Of a stretch of DNA of 64,000 nucleotides, positions 1 through 10,304 are shown piece by piece. A program made the translations under genes and the position numbers. Location: positions 37,510,398 to 37,574,397 of the forward strand of contig NC_054865.1 of assembly GCF_018320785.1 (NCBI RefSeq), given 5' to 3'. The number at the start of each line of letters is the position of its first letter. Position 1 is the first letter of the stretch. Source of the DNA: Cheilinus undulatus (lineage: Eukaryota > Chordata > Actinopteri > Labriformes > Labridae). The notes under the pieces were generated by a model, which made no database searches, was not told where the DNA came from, and was given only the letters and a program-made list of their open reading frames with translations.

Positions 1-262
1 GTGAGACTACTAGCACCAACTGGCTAGTTGTCTGCTGAATAATGTCAGTCACATAAAGGGGTTGAAATTTATGCAGTCACTTATTTTACATTACATACCT
101 TTACTCAGTTGGCAGTACTTTGTAGAAATCTGTTTTCACTTTGACATTAAAGGGTTTTTTTCTTTGTTTTTCATAAAAAAAAACCTAATTATAATGACCA
201 TGATTGATTTATAAAATTAATAAGGGGTAAAACATCCAATTTGAATATGCTTTATGGGCACA
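1..262. mobile_element. Terminal part of a Tc1-like DNA transposon (cut by window edge)
   Basis: This stretch is homologous along its whole length to the right-hand part of the 664 bp Tc1-like element at 4941-5604. Shared blocks include an 'actactagcaccaact' block, the 'cttattttac' block and 'aaaacatccaa' close to the end. The terminal inverted repeat itself is eroded here, where 4941-5604 keeps a readable one. Only the terminal portion lies in the window, so the element's other end is to the left. No coding sequence remains. The copy lies beyond the 3' end of the unidentified minus-strand gene. Confidence 0.6.
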
Positions 263-642
263 TGACTTTTAGTCTTCTGTCTGGTCTCTCTTCATGAATT
301 TAAAGAAAAAATCTAACACATGATTGATTTCTGTAACACTGAAGATGTTGGTGACCCATTTAAGGAAAAAAGAAAGTGTGAGCAGGGAGGACTTGCCCTA
401 ACTTTTGTGGGAGGTGGTCCATAACTTTTTTTTTCTGGCAACATTTGGTTGATAGGTACAGAATTTTTGGGTGTTTAGAACAAGAACATTGATTTAAGCT
501 ATTGTGAGCATTTTTCATGTATGTGCTTTAATTTTGCTCAAATAGTTCTTGAAATTAGAATTGTATTCCTAAATTGAGACAAAGCCAGGTGCTGTATTCA
601 TTTAAAACAGAAAAGCAGGATTTTAGAAGGTCATATTGTAAG
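263..642. other. AT-rich non-coding stretch
   Basis: No ORF, splice-flanked exon or named repeat is visible. It lies downstream of the putative minus-strand gene ending at 643 and may include its 3' UTR. Several plus-strand TTTATT-like motifs could serve as minus-strand polyadenylation signals, but none stands out. Confidence 0.3.
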
Positions 643-1460
643 CTAGCAACAAGCAAAAAGACCAAATGAATCCATCAAATTTTTCGTATTTTTTAGGAGT
701 CTGGGCACATTAGGGGGTGATGAATCACTCATTTGGAGCATACAAAGCACACAGATGTTTTCAATTACAGCATTGATTGTTTTCTTCATATCATAAAGAT
801 TTTGAACATTATCCCATTCACCCAAAGTGTGTTTGGTTGGATGGGACGACATAAAAACAGACATTTTTATTCCAAAAATGAACTCATGATATAAACACAT
901 TTTTACAGTATTTGTTGCAGAACTACACTTTTATGTTTACATAAAGAATTTGAGCAAGTATTGACCATTTTATGACCTTACACATCATTATGGTTGTAAG
1001 ATTATCTGGTATCTTAGCTAGGGTTCAGAAAAAGATAAAAACATGATTTATATCCATACATCAAATAAGAAAATAAAGACGTTTTAGTTTATCTGTCCCA
1101 TTCAACCTGAATATTAAATATTCTTCTTCTCAGCTTGTTTTGGGCTGATAGTGGCTTCCGTACTTTTTTCATAGAAATTTAAGCGCATCCTTTATTCTGA
1201 CAAATTAAACTAGAAAAATAAGACACATATCTATTTATATCTGATTTAGGTAAGAATGTAAACAACCGGTTAACTGAGCCTCTCTGTATTGCAGTGATAC
1301 TTTCTCGAAACAGCATTATATTAGAGCTCGACGAAAATAGTTGGAAATCGTCACTTGTAATCTTACTGAGGTCTGTTTGCTGACTTGACCTTCCCTCTTT
1401 AAATTGCTCCAATTGATTCGATAAAACATGAGACAGATCCGCCCACCTGCCTCTCGTCAT
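643..1460 (-). CDS. Unidentified putative protein-coding gene, head-to-head with nucb2
   Basis: Two coding-like blocks lie on the minus strand. The first opens with an ATG at 1460-1458 and runs open for 93 codons to 1179. It begins MTRGRWADLSHVL and is rich in Ser, Gln and Leu. The second runs from about 935 to a TAG at 643-645, and contains the stretch GEWDNVQNLYDMKKTINAV and the end DSFGLFACC. A weak acceptor ('gtgtag') sits near 935. I could not fix the donor of the first block, so exon borders are uncertain. No conserved domain is recognised. The start lies about 100 bp from the inferred nucb2 first exon, which suggests a shared bidirectional promoter. Composition and position favour a real gene, but coding status is inferred. 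Confidence 0.35.
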
Positions 1461-1464
1461 CTCG

Positions 1465-1640
1465 CCACGTACGACTCAGTGCAACTCAACTTGCTTGTCC
1501 GTTTAACTGAAAGCTGAACTGACCAATGGGGCGTAAGCTATGACGCACTCAGCCTAACATGCTGACTAGCGAGCTAGCTACCGACACAGCTCCAGCTGAG
1601 AGGAAGCAACGGGAGGAAAGAAGAACAGATGAGATTCAGG
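1465..1640. promoter_or_regulatory. Probable bidirectional promoter and nucb2 non-coding first exon
   Basis: This is the most CpG-rich patch of the first 2 kb. It contains a CCAAT motif near 1531 ('gaccaatggggcg') followed by a CRE-like 'tatgacgcac'. A donor-like 'gattcag|gtgtcat' at 1639/1640 would end a non-coding first exon of nucb2, because the coding exon at 2025 has its acceptor directly before the ATG. The unidentified minus-strand ORF starts at 1460. Divergent transcription is inferred; the transcription start is not resolved. Confidence 0.4.
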
Positions 1641-2024
1641 TGTCATATTAAAGTGAGTTTACACGTGACACGTATCTTAAAATGTACCACTGTTCATCTT
1701 TAGACTTTGCGTGTACAGTCGTGGATGTGTAACGTTGGCTTCACTGCTCAGACTGACTGCTTACATCATTAGCTAAAGTGCTTGGTTCTCATTAGCCTGA
1801 TCTGTCACTGAGCTAAAGCTAAACTAACAGCTAGTTATCATTAGCTGGTCAAGTGTGCAGTCACTGCAGGCTGAAAAGCCTGTTTTTAAGAAGCAAATGA
1901 GAAAGATGTCCACGAAACGTTCACTGTACAGCCGGGAAACCTTGATAGTTTATTTTTACGTATTGTTATGGATATGAATACCTAAATGTCTCACTATTGT
2001 AACAACAAATGTCCTAACATACAG

Positions 2025-5000
2025 ATGTCCTGGAGCCGGGCCCTTTTCACCGGCTGGGTTCTTCTGCTGGTCCAGCTGCTGTGTTTAGAGGCAGTGCCCA
2101 TCAGTATGGACAAGACAAAAGTCAAAGAGGCAGAGAAACAGAATGAAGAACCACCCGCCAGCGTGGTAAGAAGACCCAAGATATATATACAGTTTATTTT
2201 AACACTTATTTATCCTTTTTTAGCCAGGTTAGTCCCATTGAGATCAGAGATCTCTTTGAAGGGAGACCTAACCAAAACTGACACTACATGTAGTTATAAG
2301 ATGACTCTGCACCTGTATGGGTTAAATACAAGAATAGAGAAAAGGTGTAGCTGTCCATATCAAACAAACATACTCTCTAATTGTTCTAGCTTTGTATTAC
2401 ACTGAGCACATATCCCAAATTTTTGCTCTTTACAGCTTCTTAAATGTGGTTGTTCTTTTCTCATTTATGGTTATTTACAATACTTAAACAGAGGGTCACA
2501 GGGAGGGTTCCCCTGACAAAGTGATGGAAAAAACTCAGAAAACAAATTCAAAAACGTAGTGAGTGTTCAGACCTGCCATTAAAGTCCTCAGAATAAACTT
2601 AAAGTTTAAGTGGGATGAAATGAGGGTGATAAACAAACAAAAAAAAATAGCTTGTGGTGGGTCTGTTGGTTCTGCTTAAAACTCATCAAACTTCAGGAAA
2701 GATTGTTTAATCTTATCTTACATTCATACCTGCCAATATGTACTGCTGGTATATAGTTGTAAATATTGACAGACATTTCTGTGTCTGTTGATCCTGATGA
2801 TGTTTTAGGCAATAATCTGGTAATACTGATACCGTCATGATACAAGTTTACATCTCTAAAAGAAATTAGGGTAATCCATTTTAATAAGAAAGGATAGGCT
2901 CCATTACAAGGCAAGGCAAGTTTATTTTTATAGCACATGTCACGGTGCTGTCTGTAGTGCTCTAAAAGGCAGATGAAGCTTGGTTTTACTTGTACTGTTA
3001 ATTTTTTTTAAGCATACAATGTAGATGTAATCCAAAGAAGCGAATCTCAGTTTTATATTAAAAGGTTGTTTTTGATTGGAAAAAGAATACATTTGTCATT
3101 TATGTTTAAATCAAAGGTTGATTGTCATGTCTTGTGTCTGTTTCTGAAACAATTAGACTGTTAAAATAAGTGTGGTCGCTCAATTCTGGTATATGAGAGA
3201 CATGTTTTTACAATGAAAGTAAATGTTGCGATATCTAATATCAGTAAAAATCTGATAATGCATCTCTTATTTCTTTAGAGTTCAGAGTATCATTGTGATT
3301 TTAAACAGGCATTTAAATATTTCAGTTACCTATATTATAATTCACTTCTATCAGCCTAGATTCCTTGTTAGTTGCTTCTGTTGATAATACGTATTTGTGT
3401 GGCTGTAAGCAGATGCTCACTAGGCAGTAAACAAAAGAGAGTTGGATAGCAGCATTCAGACTAATTTGCGTGAGAGAGAGAGACAGGGTCTGATGCCTGA
3501 TTGCTCTACAATAAAATAAACTTAATGAGACACTGCACTCCACTCATGGTAGCAGAAATCCATCCAATCAAAAACAGCAGCTCCAAATGTTGAAGCATTG
3601 TGGGTGCAGTCAGTGGCTTGGGAAAATGACCATGTTAAATATTGACTTAGTAGTTTAGCAAGATTTTGTTCTGGAGCGATAATGCAAACATATCCGGGGT
3701 TTTTATTGGATGATTAGTTTAAAGTCTTTAAACAGAGGACATCTGGGACATATAGCAATTAACAGAAGGCAGTAATAAAGTTTACTGACAATGGTGACAA
3801 AACCTGTCATCTCTAACATCTGGTCAGAGGGGCTGTCACGTTTGTCAGCAGACACATATCCTATTAGAGCAAAGCTTTACCTACACAGCCTTCAGTATTC
3901 ACGTCCTCTTGAAGAATACAGCTATGTATTATGTTGCAAAGTTACATAACAAATTTTGTCATCATAGTATTACTGAGCATGTTATCTTTTACTTGTTTCT
4001 TATAGTTTATGTTTGACTTGTTTAATTTTTCAGGATACTGGACTCCACTACGACCGCTACCTCAGAGAAGTTATTGATTTTCTAGAAAAAGATCAGCACT
4101 TCAGAGAAAAGCTCCACAACACAGACATGGAGGACATCAAGGTATCCCACGTTTGTTTTGTTTGGACTTCTCAGTAGAAAGTCCCTACCAGCCTTAAGTA
4201 AACTAGAAGTGAATCATTACACTGACTGAGTTTAGGGCTTTTACTTGAGTGCTTGAAAGAAACACTGTCAACACAGAAATAGATTATTTTCAGGAATGTT
4301 GTTTTATAATGAAGTGGTAAACATTCCTTGAATAGTGATGTTATCAGCTGAACACTTCAATTCATAATTTATACATGGACTGCTTGAACCAACAAGTCTT
4401 ACATTTCACTAACGGCTTCATAATTCATTTCAAATACAGCAAGGCAAGCTGGCCAAAGAGCTGGACTTTGTCAGCCATCATGTCAGAACAAAGCTGGATG
4501 AGTTGAAGAGGCAGGAGGTGAACAGACTCAGAACTCTGATCAAAGCCAAGCAAGACATCGAAGGAGGGAACGGTATGTTGAGCAATGACAACAACTTTTC
4601 ATATTACCCCTAATTTACATTTAAGGATGCTACAACTCACAGTAACACTTAGAGATGATTTATCTAGTGATGTTGTGTTATCCTCTATGTATTTTATTTG
4701 TGTCATCAATTACAGATATAGCTGTGGACCACCAGGCTCTGTTGAAACAGTTTGAGCACTTGAACCACATGAACCCACATACATTTGAAGTGGATGACCT
4801 GGATCGGCTCATCAAATCGGTAAGTATCTTTATTACTTCATTCCAGGACATGTTTAATGTGTTCAGCTTCACGATTGTGGAACAAAATAATGCAGAAAAA
4901 GTCTTGTTTATGGATTGTGTTTTGACTAGAATGAATGCTACAGCAGCAAAAGTATTCACCCTCTTGGATGTTTATCCCCTTTAGGATTTAGGATTTATTT

Positions 5001-7117
5001 TATAAATCAGCCAGGCTCAATATAATTTCAATTTCTGACAAAAAAAAAATCTACAAAGTCATGTCAATTATATAAAAATATCTGGTGTGAAGAAAGTGAC
5101 TGCCTAAATATTCACCCCTTTCAAGACAGTATTTAGTAGATGCACCTTATCACAGCAATGAGTCTGTGGAAAGGTCTCAGTCAGGCTTGCACATCAGGAC
5201 ACTGCAGTTTTACTCCATTCTTCTTTGCAAAACTGCTCAAGCTCCTTCAGGTTGCACAGGGATTGAGCATGTAAATCCCTTTCTAAGTCGATCCACAAAT
5301 TGTTTACTCTCTTTTTTTCTTGGTTTTGACTCAGTCACTCCAGAACATTCATCTTATCTTCATGTGAAACTACTAGCACCAACTGAGCCACTTTAAAGGG
5401 GGTATAATATTTATCAAATCCCTTATTTTACCTTAAATATTTCTGTTTAGTTGACATTATGTTGTTGAAATCTATTTTCATTATGATATAAAGAAGGTTT
5501 TTTTTTCATTTCTTTTGTCAAAAAAGCCAAATTATACTGACCATAATTGATAATTAATAAAAAGATAAAACATCCAAGGAGGTCAATACTTTTTATAGTC
5601 ACTGTATTTTGGGGCTATTCATTTACCTCTGCTGCAAATGTTGTATGGCCTGCTTTGTTATTATCGGCAAATATTTTCAAGTATTTTTTTAGTACATACA
5701 AAAGGTGAAAAGCTAGGTCATGCTCCCGCATCTCAGTTATTTTCAAAGACAACTCTTTTCCCCAGTTGGTTTATGTGATTTTAAATCAGGGTCGTAATTA
5801 AGGATGACTTGTAGTAGATAGTGTAATAATCTAAGCTATTGTTAGAATCCAACTCTGGGTACATTTGTAAATGAACAAAGCAAATACTTAAACTCTTGAT
5901 TTAGTGCAGTTTGGGGCAACACTCTGAGTAAATCTGATTTATTAAACAACTTTTAAAGGTAAGAAGAAAGGTGAGAAAGATTAAAGGCTGCTGCACAGTA
6001 TAGCATCGGACTGGACAGATATACCTAATAAAGAAGTCGCTGATTATCTATTTGACCTCCCTGGTGTTCTATCATTTTTATTTCAGTCTACAAGCGAGCT
6101 AGAAAGTCCAGTCCTATTGTATACAAATGCTGCACTACTGAGCGGGCTATTTTATTATCTGAGTGATTAAATGTTACAATATAAGAATACACATAAGCAT
6201 GGATAGTATGTAAACCAAATGATGGAGCACCCTAAAAACACATACATGCTGCAGGACCTGTGAAAGTTTTGCGCTCAGTGTAAATAATGATAAAGTGACT
6301 TTGCTTCATAATTATGGAGACTATGCTCACTTTGATGGATTGCCTGTCTTAAGTACAGTTACAGTCTTTGCAAGTTGGCTTTAATAACAAAATGACATGA
6401 CAGAAATTTAATGGCATTGGAGGGTGCAGCATTACAAAATCTCTTTTTATAGTGCTATAAGAAGCTTACATGCAGTGTTTCCAGATTGGCCAAAAGCATG
6501 AGTATATGCACTAGCCTCTTTACTATTAGGTAGGACATTAAATCATATCAATTGTTTATCAAATCCATGTTATATTTACAGCTCCTGTATTTTTTGTTCC
6601 TTGTATTAAGGCCACTAAAGATCTGGAAAATTTTGACAAAGAGAGACACGATGAATTCAAGAGGTATGAAATGATGAAAGAGCATGACAGACGAGAACAC
6701 CTGAAAACGCTCAATGAGGATGAGAGAAAGAAAGAGGAGGAGCACTATGAAGAGATGAGGAAGAAGCACGCTGATCATCCTAAAGTCAACCACCCAGTAA
6801 GTCTGATTTAAGTGTACTAGCAGCAGGCACCACGCATTTTATTTTCAGCAAATGCTTTTTCAATTTTTCCATATTTTATTTTTTTACATTTAACTTATCC
6901 GTGTGATGACATTGGTGCTTTTTCCTGCTGTAATTAAAAATGATTATGCCCCTGTGTTGCAGGGTAGCCAGAATCAGCTGAAGGAGGTGTGGGAGGAAGC
7001 TGATGGCCTGGACCCTGAAGACTTTGACCCCAAGACCTTTTTCAATCTGCATGGTGAGACCCTTATTCACCTGGCAACTGGTAGACAATGGAGTTCAAAT
7101 ATCCATGTATTCTGTGC

Positions 7118-7151
<34 letters not shown>

Positions 7152-9455
7152 TATATGTGTGTGTATATGTATATATATATATATTCATTTTTCTTTTATA
7201 TGCAGATACCAATGGAGATGGCTTTTTCGATGAACAAGAACTGGAGGCGTTATTCACCAAAGAGGTGAGCCCCCTTCATCTGAAAAAGCATCATATTTTA
7301 TGTCTTTAATGTCTTTTCACTGACTGTTTGTCTTTATGGTTGTAGCTGGAAAAAATCTATGATCCTACCAATGAAGAGGATGATATGGTAGAAATGGAGG
7401 AAGAGAGGTTACGCATGAGAGAGCATGTTATGAATGAGGTACTGTAAGCTTCTCTATAGGCCTTTAACTCTGCTCTTAATTATGCGTATACATATGATAA
7501 TATAATATATACAATTTGATAATATAATATAATATATGATATATAAAAAGTATACACACCCCCTACAAAATAACAGGTTTTTGTGATGTAACAAAACAAG
7601 GCCAAGACATATAATCTAATCAAATAAACCAAATCTTTTAGTAGGAAAATCAAAATCAAAATTAAAAATAAAAATATCCTGGTTGCATAAATATGCACAC
7701 CCCTAGACTAGGACTTTGTGGAAGCAACTTTTTGGTTTTATTCTAGCATTCAGTCTTTTCAGGTCAGACTGTAACAGCATGGCATATCTTGACAAAACTG
7801 TCTTACTCTTTCTCCCAAAAGTACCCAAATTTTGTCAGATTGCAAGGACACTTCCCGTACTCAGCTCTCATCTGGTTATCCTAAAGATTTTGAGCAGGAT
7901 TCAGGTCTGGGTCAGTCCAAAACCGAAGCCACTCTGTGGTAGATTTGAATGCATGCTTGGGTCATTGTCATGCTGAAAGGTGAAAGTCCTCCTGTAGCAA
8001 ATACCTGAACATTTTGCATGAAAACTTGACTGATATTTGAAAATGTCTGTTATTTTCCCCACCTTATTCCAGCTAAACAAAAATGGCCCCAAAGGATAAT
8101 GTTGCCTCCACCATGCTTTATTGTGGGTATAGTAATATTTTGGTGATGTTCAGTCTTGTTTTTTTCATAATACATGTCTGATTATGGGGTAGAGTTGTTC
8201 TTATTAAGAAAAATATCCACACCCACTTTAATCCACACAAAATTTTGCAAATCAAGTCTCCTAAAAGCATGTAGAAAATGTGTTCTGATGAGATCAAAGT
8301 TGAGCTTTTGGCCGTGAATCCAAAAGGTATGTTTGACAAAACAACACAGCACCTACCTTAAACAATATTGCTTGCATGTATTTCTTCTGCCTTTCTCATA
8401 CTTTAGGTGGATTCTAACAAAGATAGACTGGTCTCTTTAGACGAGTTCCTGGTTGCTACAAAGAAAAAAGAATTCCTGGAGCCAGATAGCTGGGAGGTAA
8501 GACAAAATAGACAGTAAAAACTTTAGTACACAAAAGATCAAAAAGAATTTTACATATGAATATTTGTGAAGTTTCTGAGTTGCATCCTGTCGTTTGTGTT
8601 CCTCAGACCCTGGAGCAGAACCAGGCATATACAGATGATGAGATGAGGGAGTTTGAGGAGCACCTTGCTCAGCAGGAACAGGACCTCCACCTGAAGGCTG
8701 TGGACCTCCAGAAACAGAGAGACGAGCTGGAGAGACAGCAGGAGCAGCTCAATGCACAGAAAATGGAGCTACAACAAGTGAGGAGTTGTACATTGCTATG
8801 TGAAATGGAGTAAATATATAATATTGTTCATTTACAAATCTATAAGTTGTTTGCAGTCATGTTATCCAGAACGTAGGGAAGTGTGTACTTAACAGCTCTA
8901 AATGGACCTCTACTCTGCAATTATCATCAGAAAATGTCCATATATAGAGAGTATGATTCCTGCACGTTACAAAAAGAGATTTTTACCACATTTAACTGAT
9001 TTACCTGACATGGGGGCCATCAGTTTCACAAATTACTTAGTCCAGTGAGACCTTCTAGCGTGAGATGGACCTCAGATCAGGAAACATGGGTAACATCAGA
9101 TCAGTCTGAACCAAACCAGACCACTTTATGGAAACTGACCATGCACGAGCATCTAGTCCAGGCTTTAAATACAATACAATAATACAAGAACTTTTTTTTA
9201 TCCCGAAGGGAAATTCAATCGTCTGGGAGTCTCATCTGTTTACTTTAGAATTATACAGTCTAATTGCTGATGGTATGAAAGATTTTTTAAATCTTTCTGT
9301 CCTGCAGCGCAGGGATAGGAGCTGTCCACCACCGTTGTTTCTTTGCTCATTGAGGAGATATGAAGTGGATGATCCATGTTTCTCAGAATGGCCTCCACCT
9401 TGCTCAGTGCACGTCTCTCCACCTCATCCTCCAATGAGTTCAATTAATATTAACA

Positions 9456-9530
<75 letters not shown>

Positions 9531-10304
9531 TCATTAAATGGAGGCTTATTTAAAATTCTTGCCTGCTGTCATATCTCTTTGGCTTTTAAAACCTTTTTAC
9601 TTGGATATTTCACTAATCTGGGGACACAAAAGCAGAATAAAAATTAATATTTTTTTAAATTGTCACACTGTGAATGCTTACTATAGTTGTAAACAGCACA
9701 GAACATGGCCTTTTTGTTTGCATTTCTCTATGTAGAAATCGCCTTTTGCCCCCTAAGGGGTGTTCTGCTGAGACATCATCAGATACATCATCAAAGAACC
9801 TGTTGCAATTAGTTCATAAGAAAATACTGACTCCTTAGGGTGTTGTGCCAGTGTTTTTATTTTAACAAATCAAATGAACAGCTTTCCAAATATAAAATAA
9901 ACCAACATGGAACTCCATTGTTGCAGGCAGTTGAGCATATGGAACGGCTGAAATCACAGAAAGTAGACCCTCCTCCTGAAGTTCACGGTGAGTGTCGATT
10001 GTGCCATTTTGTCTTTTGAATGTTGATTGATCTTACAGGCTGACCTCTGAGAACATAAAACTGCTCTTTTGTTTTAGTTGAGGGAAATGCTATCCCAGAG
10101 GTACATGCAGTTGATGACCAGTTACATCTTGAACTAGAGGCCCAACAGGCCCATCAAGCCGCACCTCCAGCTCCCCAAGATACACTTCAGGAACATCATG
10201 AACCTCAAAGTCAAGACCTGGCCCAGCAAGGTCTCCCTCAGACACACCAGGATCTGCCCCCAGGACACCAAGAAGCAGCACAAGGCCAAAATAACATCCC
10301 ATAA
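2025..10304 (+). CDS. nucb2: Nucleobindin-2-like precursor (NEFA / nesfatin-1 precursor)
   Basis: Calcium-binding secretory-pathway protein; in vertebrates its N-terminal nesfatin-1 peptide affects feeding. Coding exons: 2025-2165, 4034-4141, 4440-4572, 4716-4819, 6611-6796, 6963-7053, 7206-7264, 7346-7438, 8407-8496, 8607-8777, 9927-9987, 10078-10304. All introns are GT-AG, and the exons sum to 1464 nt (487 aa plus stop). Residues 1-23 are a signal peptide (hydrophobic [13 protein letters not shown], then VPIS). Residues 24-105 form an 82-residue nesfatin-1-like segment ending at the dibasic K106-R107. EF-hand loops are at about 255-266 ([12 protein letters not shown]) and 307-318 ([12 protein letters not shown]). 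A charged coiled coil follows (about 340-410), then a Gln/His/Pro-rich tail longer than in human NUCB2. The MDKTKV start of the mature chain fits NUCB2 rather than NUCB1; the a/b paralogue is unresolved. The start ATG follows the acceptor 'catacag' directly. Confidence 0.9.
2190..2275. repeat. Short teleost interspersed repeat in nucb2 intron
   Basis: The block 'gccaggttagtcccattgag' followed by 'agatctctttgaagggagacc' matches a short repeat I know as widespread in fish introns and UTRs. Its family assignment is uncertain. It lies just inside the first coding intron of nucb2, and explains why the open frame of the first coding exon appears to run on past its donor at 2166. Confidence 0.4.
2905..2965 (-). 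repeat. 3' tail fragment of a fish LINE/SINE
   Basis: The 'ggcaaggcaagtttattttt' then 'atagcacatgtcacggtgct' pattern is the reverse complement of a very common teleost retroposon tail (accumulated 'aataaacttgccttgcc'). Only about 60 bp remain. It lies in the nucb2 intron between the exons at 2025 and 4034. The rest of that intron (2966-4033) shows nothing recognisable. Confidence 0.4.
4941..5604. mobile_element. Non-autonomous Tc1-like element, 664 bp, in nucb2 intron
   Basis: The left end begins CAGCAGCAAAAGTATTCACC and the right end reads, on the other strand, CAGTGACTATAAAAAGTATT. Both continue into 'GGATGTTT', so the terminal inverted repeats match. A TA dinucleotide flanks both sides (4939-4940 and 5605-5606), the Tc1/mariner target. 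On the minus strand, 5100-5350 retains a decayed 3' part of the transposase, equivalent to the C-terminal coding region of the copy at 44575-45398. The middle and N-terminal coding parts are gone. It belongs to the same family as the copies at 1-262 and 44575-45398. Confidence 0.75.
5607..6610. other. Remainder of nucb2 intron, no recognisable feature
   Basis: AT-rich intron sequence between the Tc1-like element and the acceptor at 6609-6610. No exon-like ORF, simple repeat or named repeat is visible. Confidence 0.5.
7120..7190. repeat. Compound (AC)n-(TA/TG)n microsatellite in nucb2 intron
   Basis: A run of 'catacatacacacac' followed by alternating TA/TG sits directly upstream of the acceptor of the EF-hand-1 exon, whose first base is 7206. 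This leaves only a short pyrimidine tract (ttcatttttcttttatatgcag) between the microsatellite and the exon. Length changes here could affect splicing of the exon carrying the first calcium-binding loop; that is inference. Confidence 0.8.
7535..8340. mobile_element. Degenerate Tc1/mariner-like element in nucb2 intron
   Basis: Minus-strand remnants of a Tc1 transposase are visible. [13 protein letters not shown] block is encoded around 8080-8110 (consensus GGGSIMLWG), and an FQ-xDNDP-like block around 7960-7985. At 8283-8325 the plus strand instead carries a [14 protein letters not shown] block (consensus WSDETK). The remnants are therefore in mixed orientation, suggesting rearrangement or nesting. 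Many stops and no intact ORF. Ends are not resolved. It occupies most of the intron between exons 7346-7438 and 8407-8496. Confidence 0.5.
9160..9445 (-). mobile_element. 3' end of a decayed non-LTR retrotransposon (LINE)
   Basis: The minus strand encodes a fragment resembling the C-terminus of fish LINE reverse transcriptases: [13 protein letters not shown], a Leu-rich Cys-Arg block, then a [16 protein letters not shown] block. The 3' UTR follows and ends in the common 'tttatcccgaagggaaattc' (plus strand) tail. The same sequence recurs at 28664-28862. The clade is uncertain (L2/Rex-like). It lies in the nucb2 intron before exon 9927-9987 and is bordered by an (AAT)n tract. Confidence 0.55.
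9449..9530. repeat. (AAT)n microsatellite
   Basis: About 80 bp of near-perfect AAT repeats, with one AAC interruption, directly beside the LINE fragment in the nucb2 intron. Such tracts are often seeded by the tails of fish LINEs. Confidence 0.9.

Noticed and set aside
4655..4984. 109-codon plus-strand ORF taken as a gene
   Set aside because: It is one nucb2 exon (4716-4819) plus read-through into introns on both sides and into the Tc1-like element.
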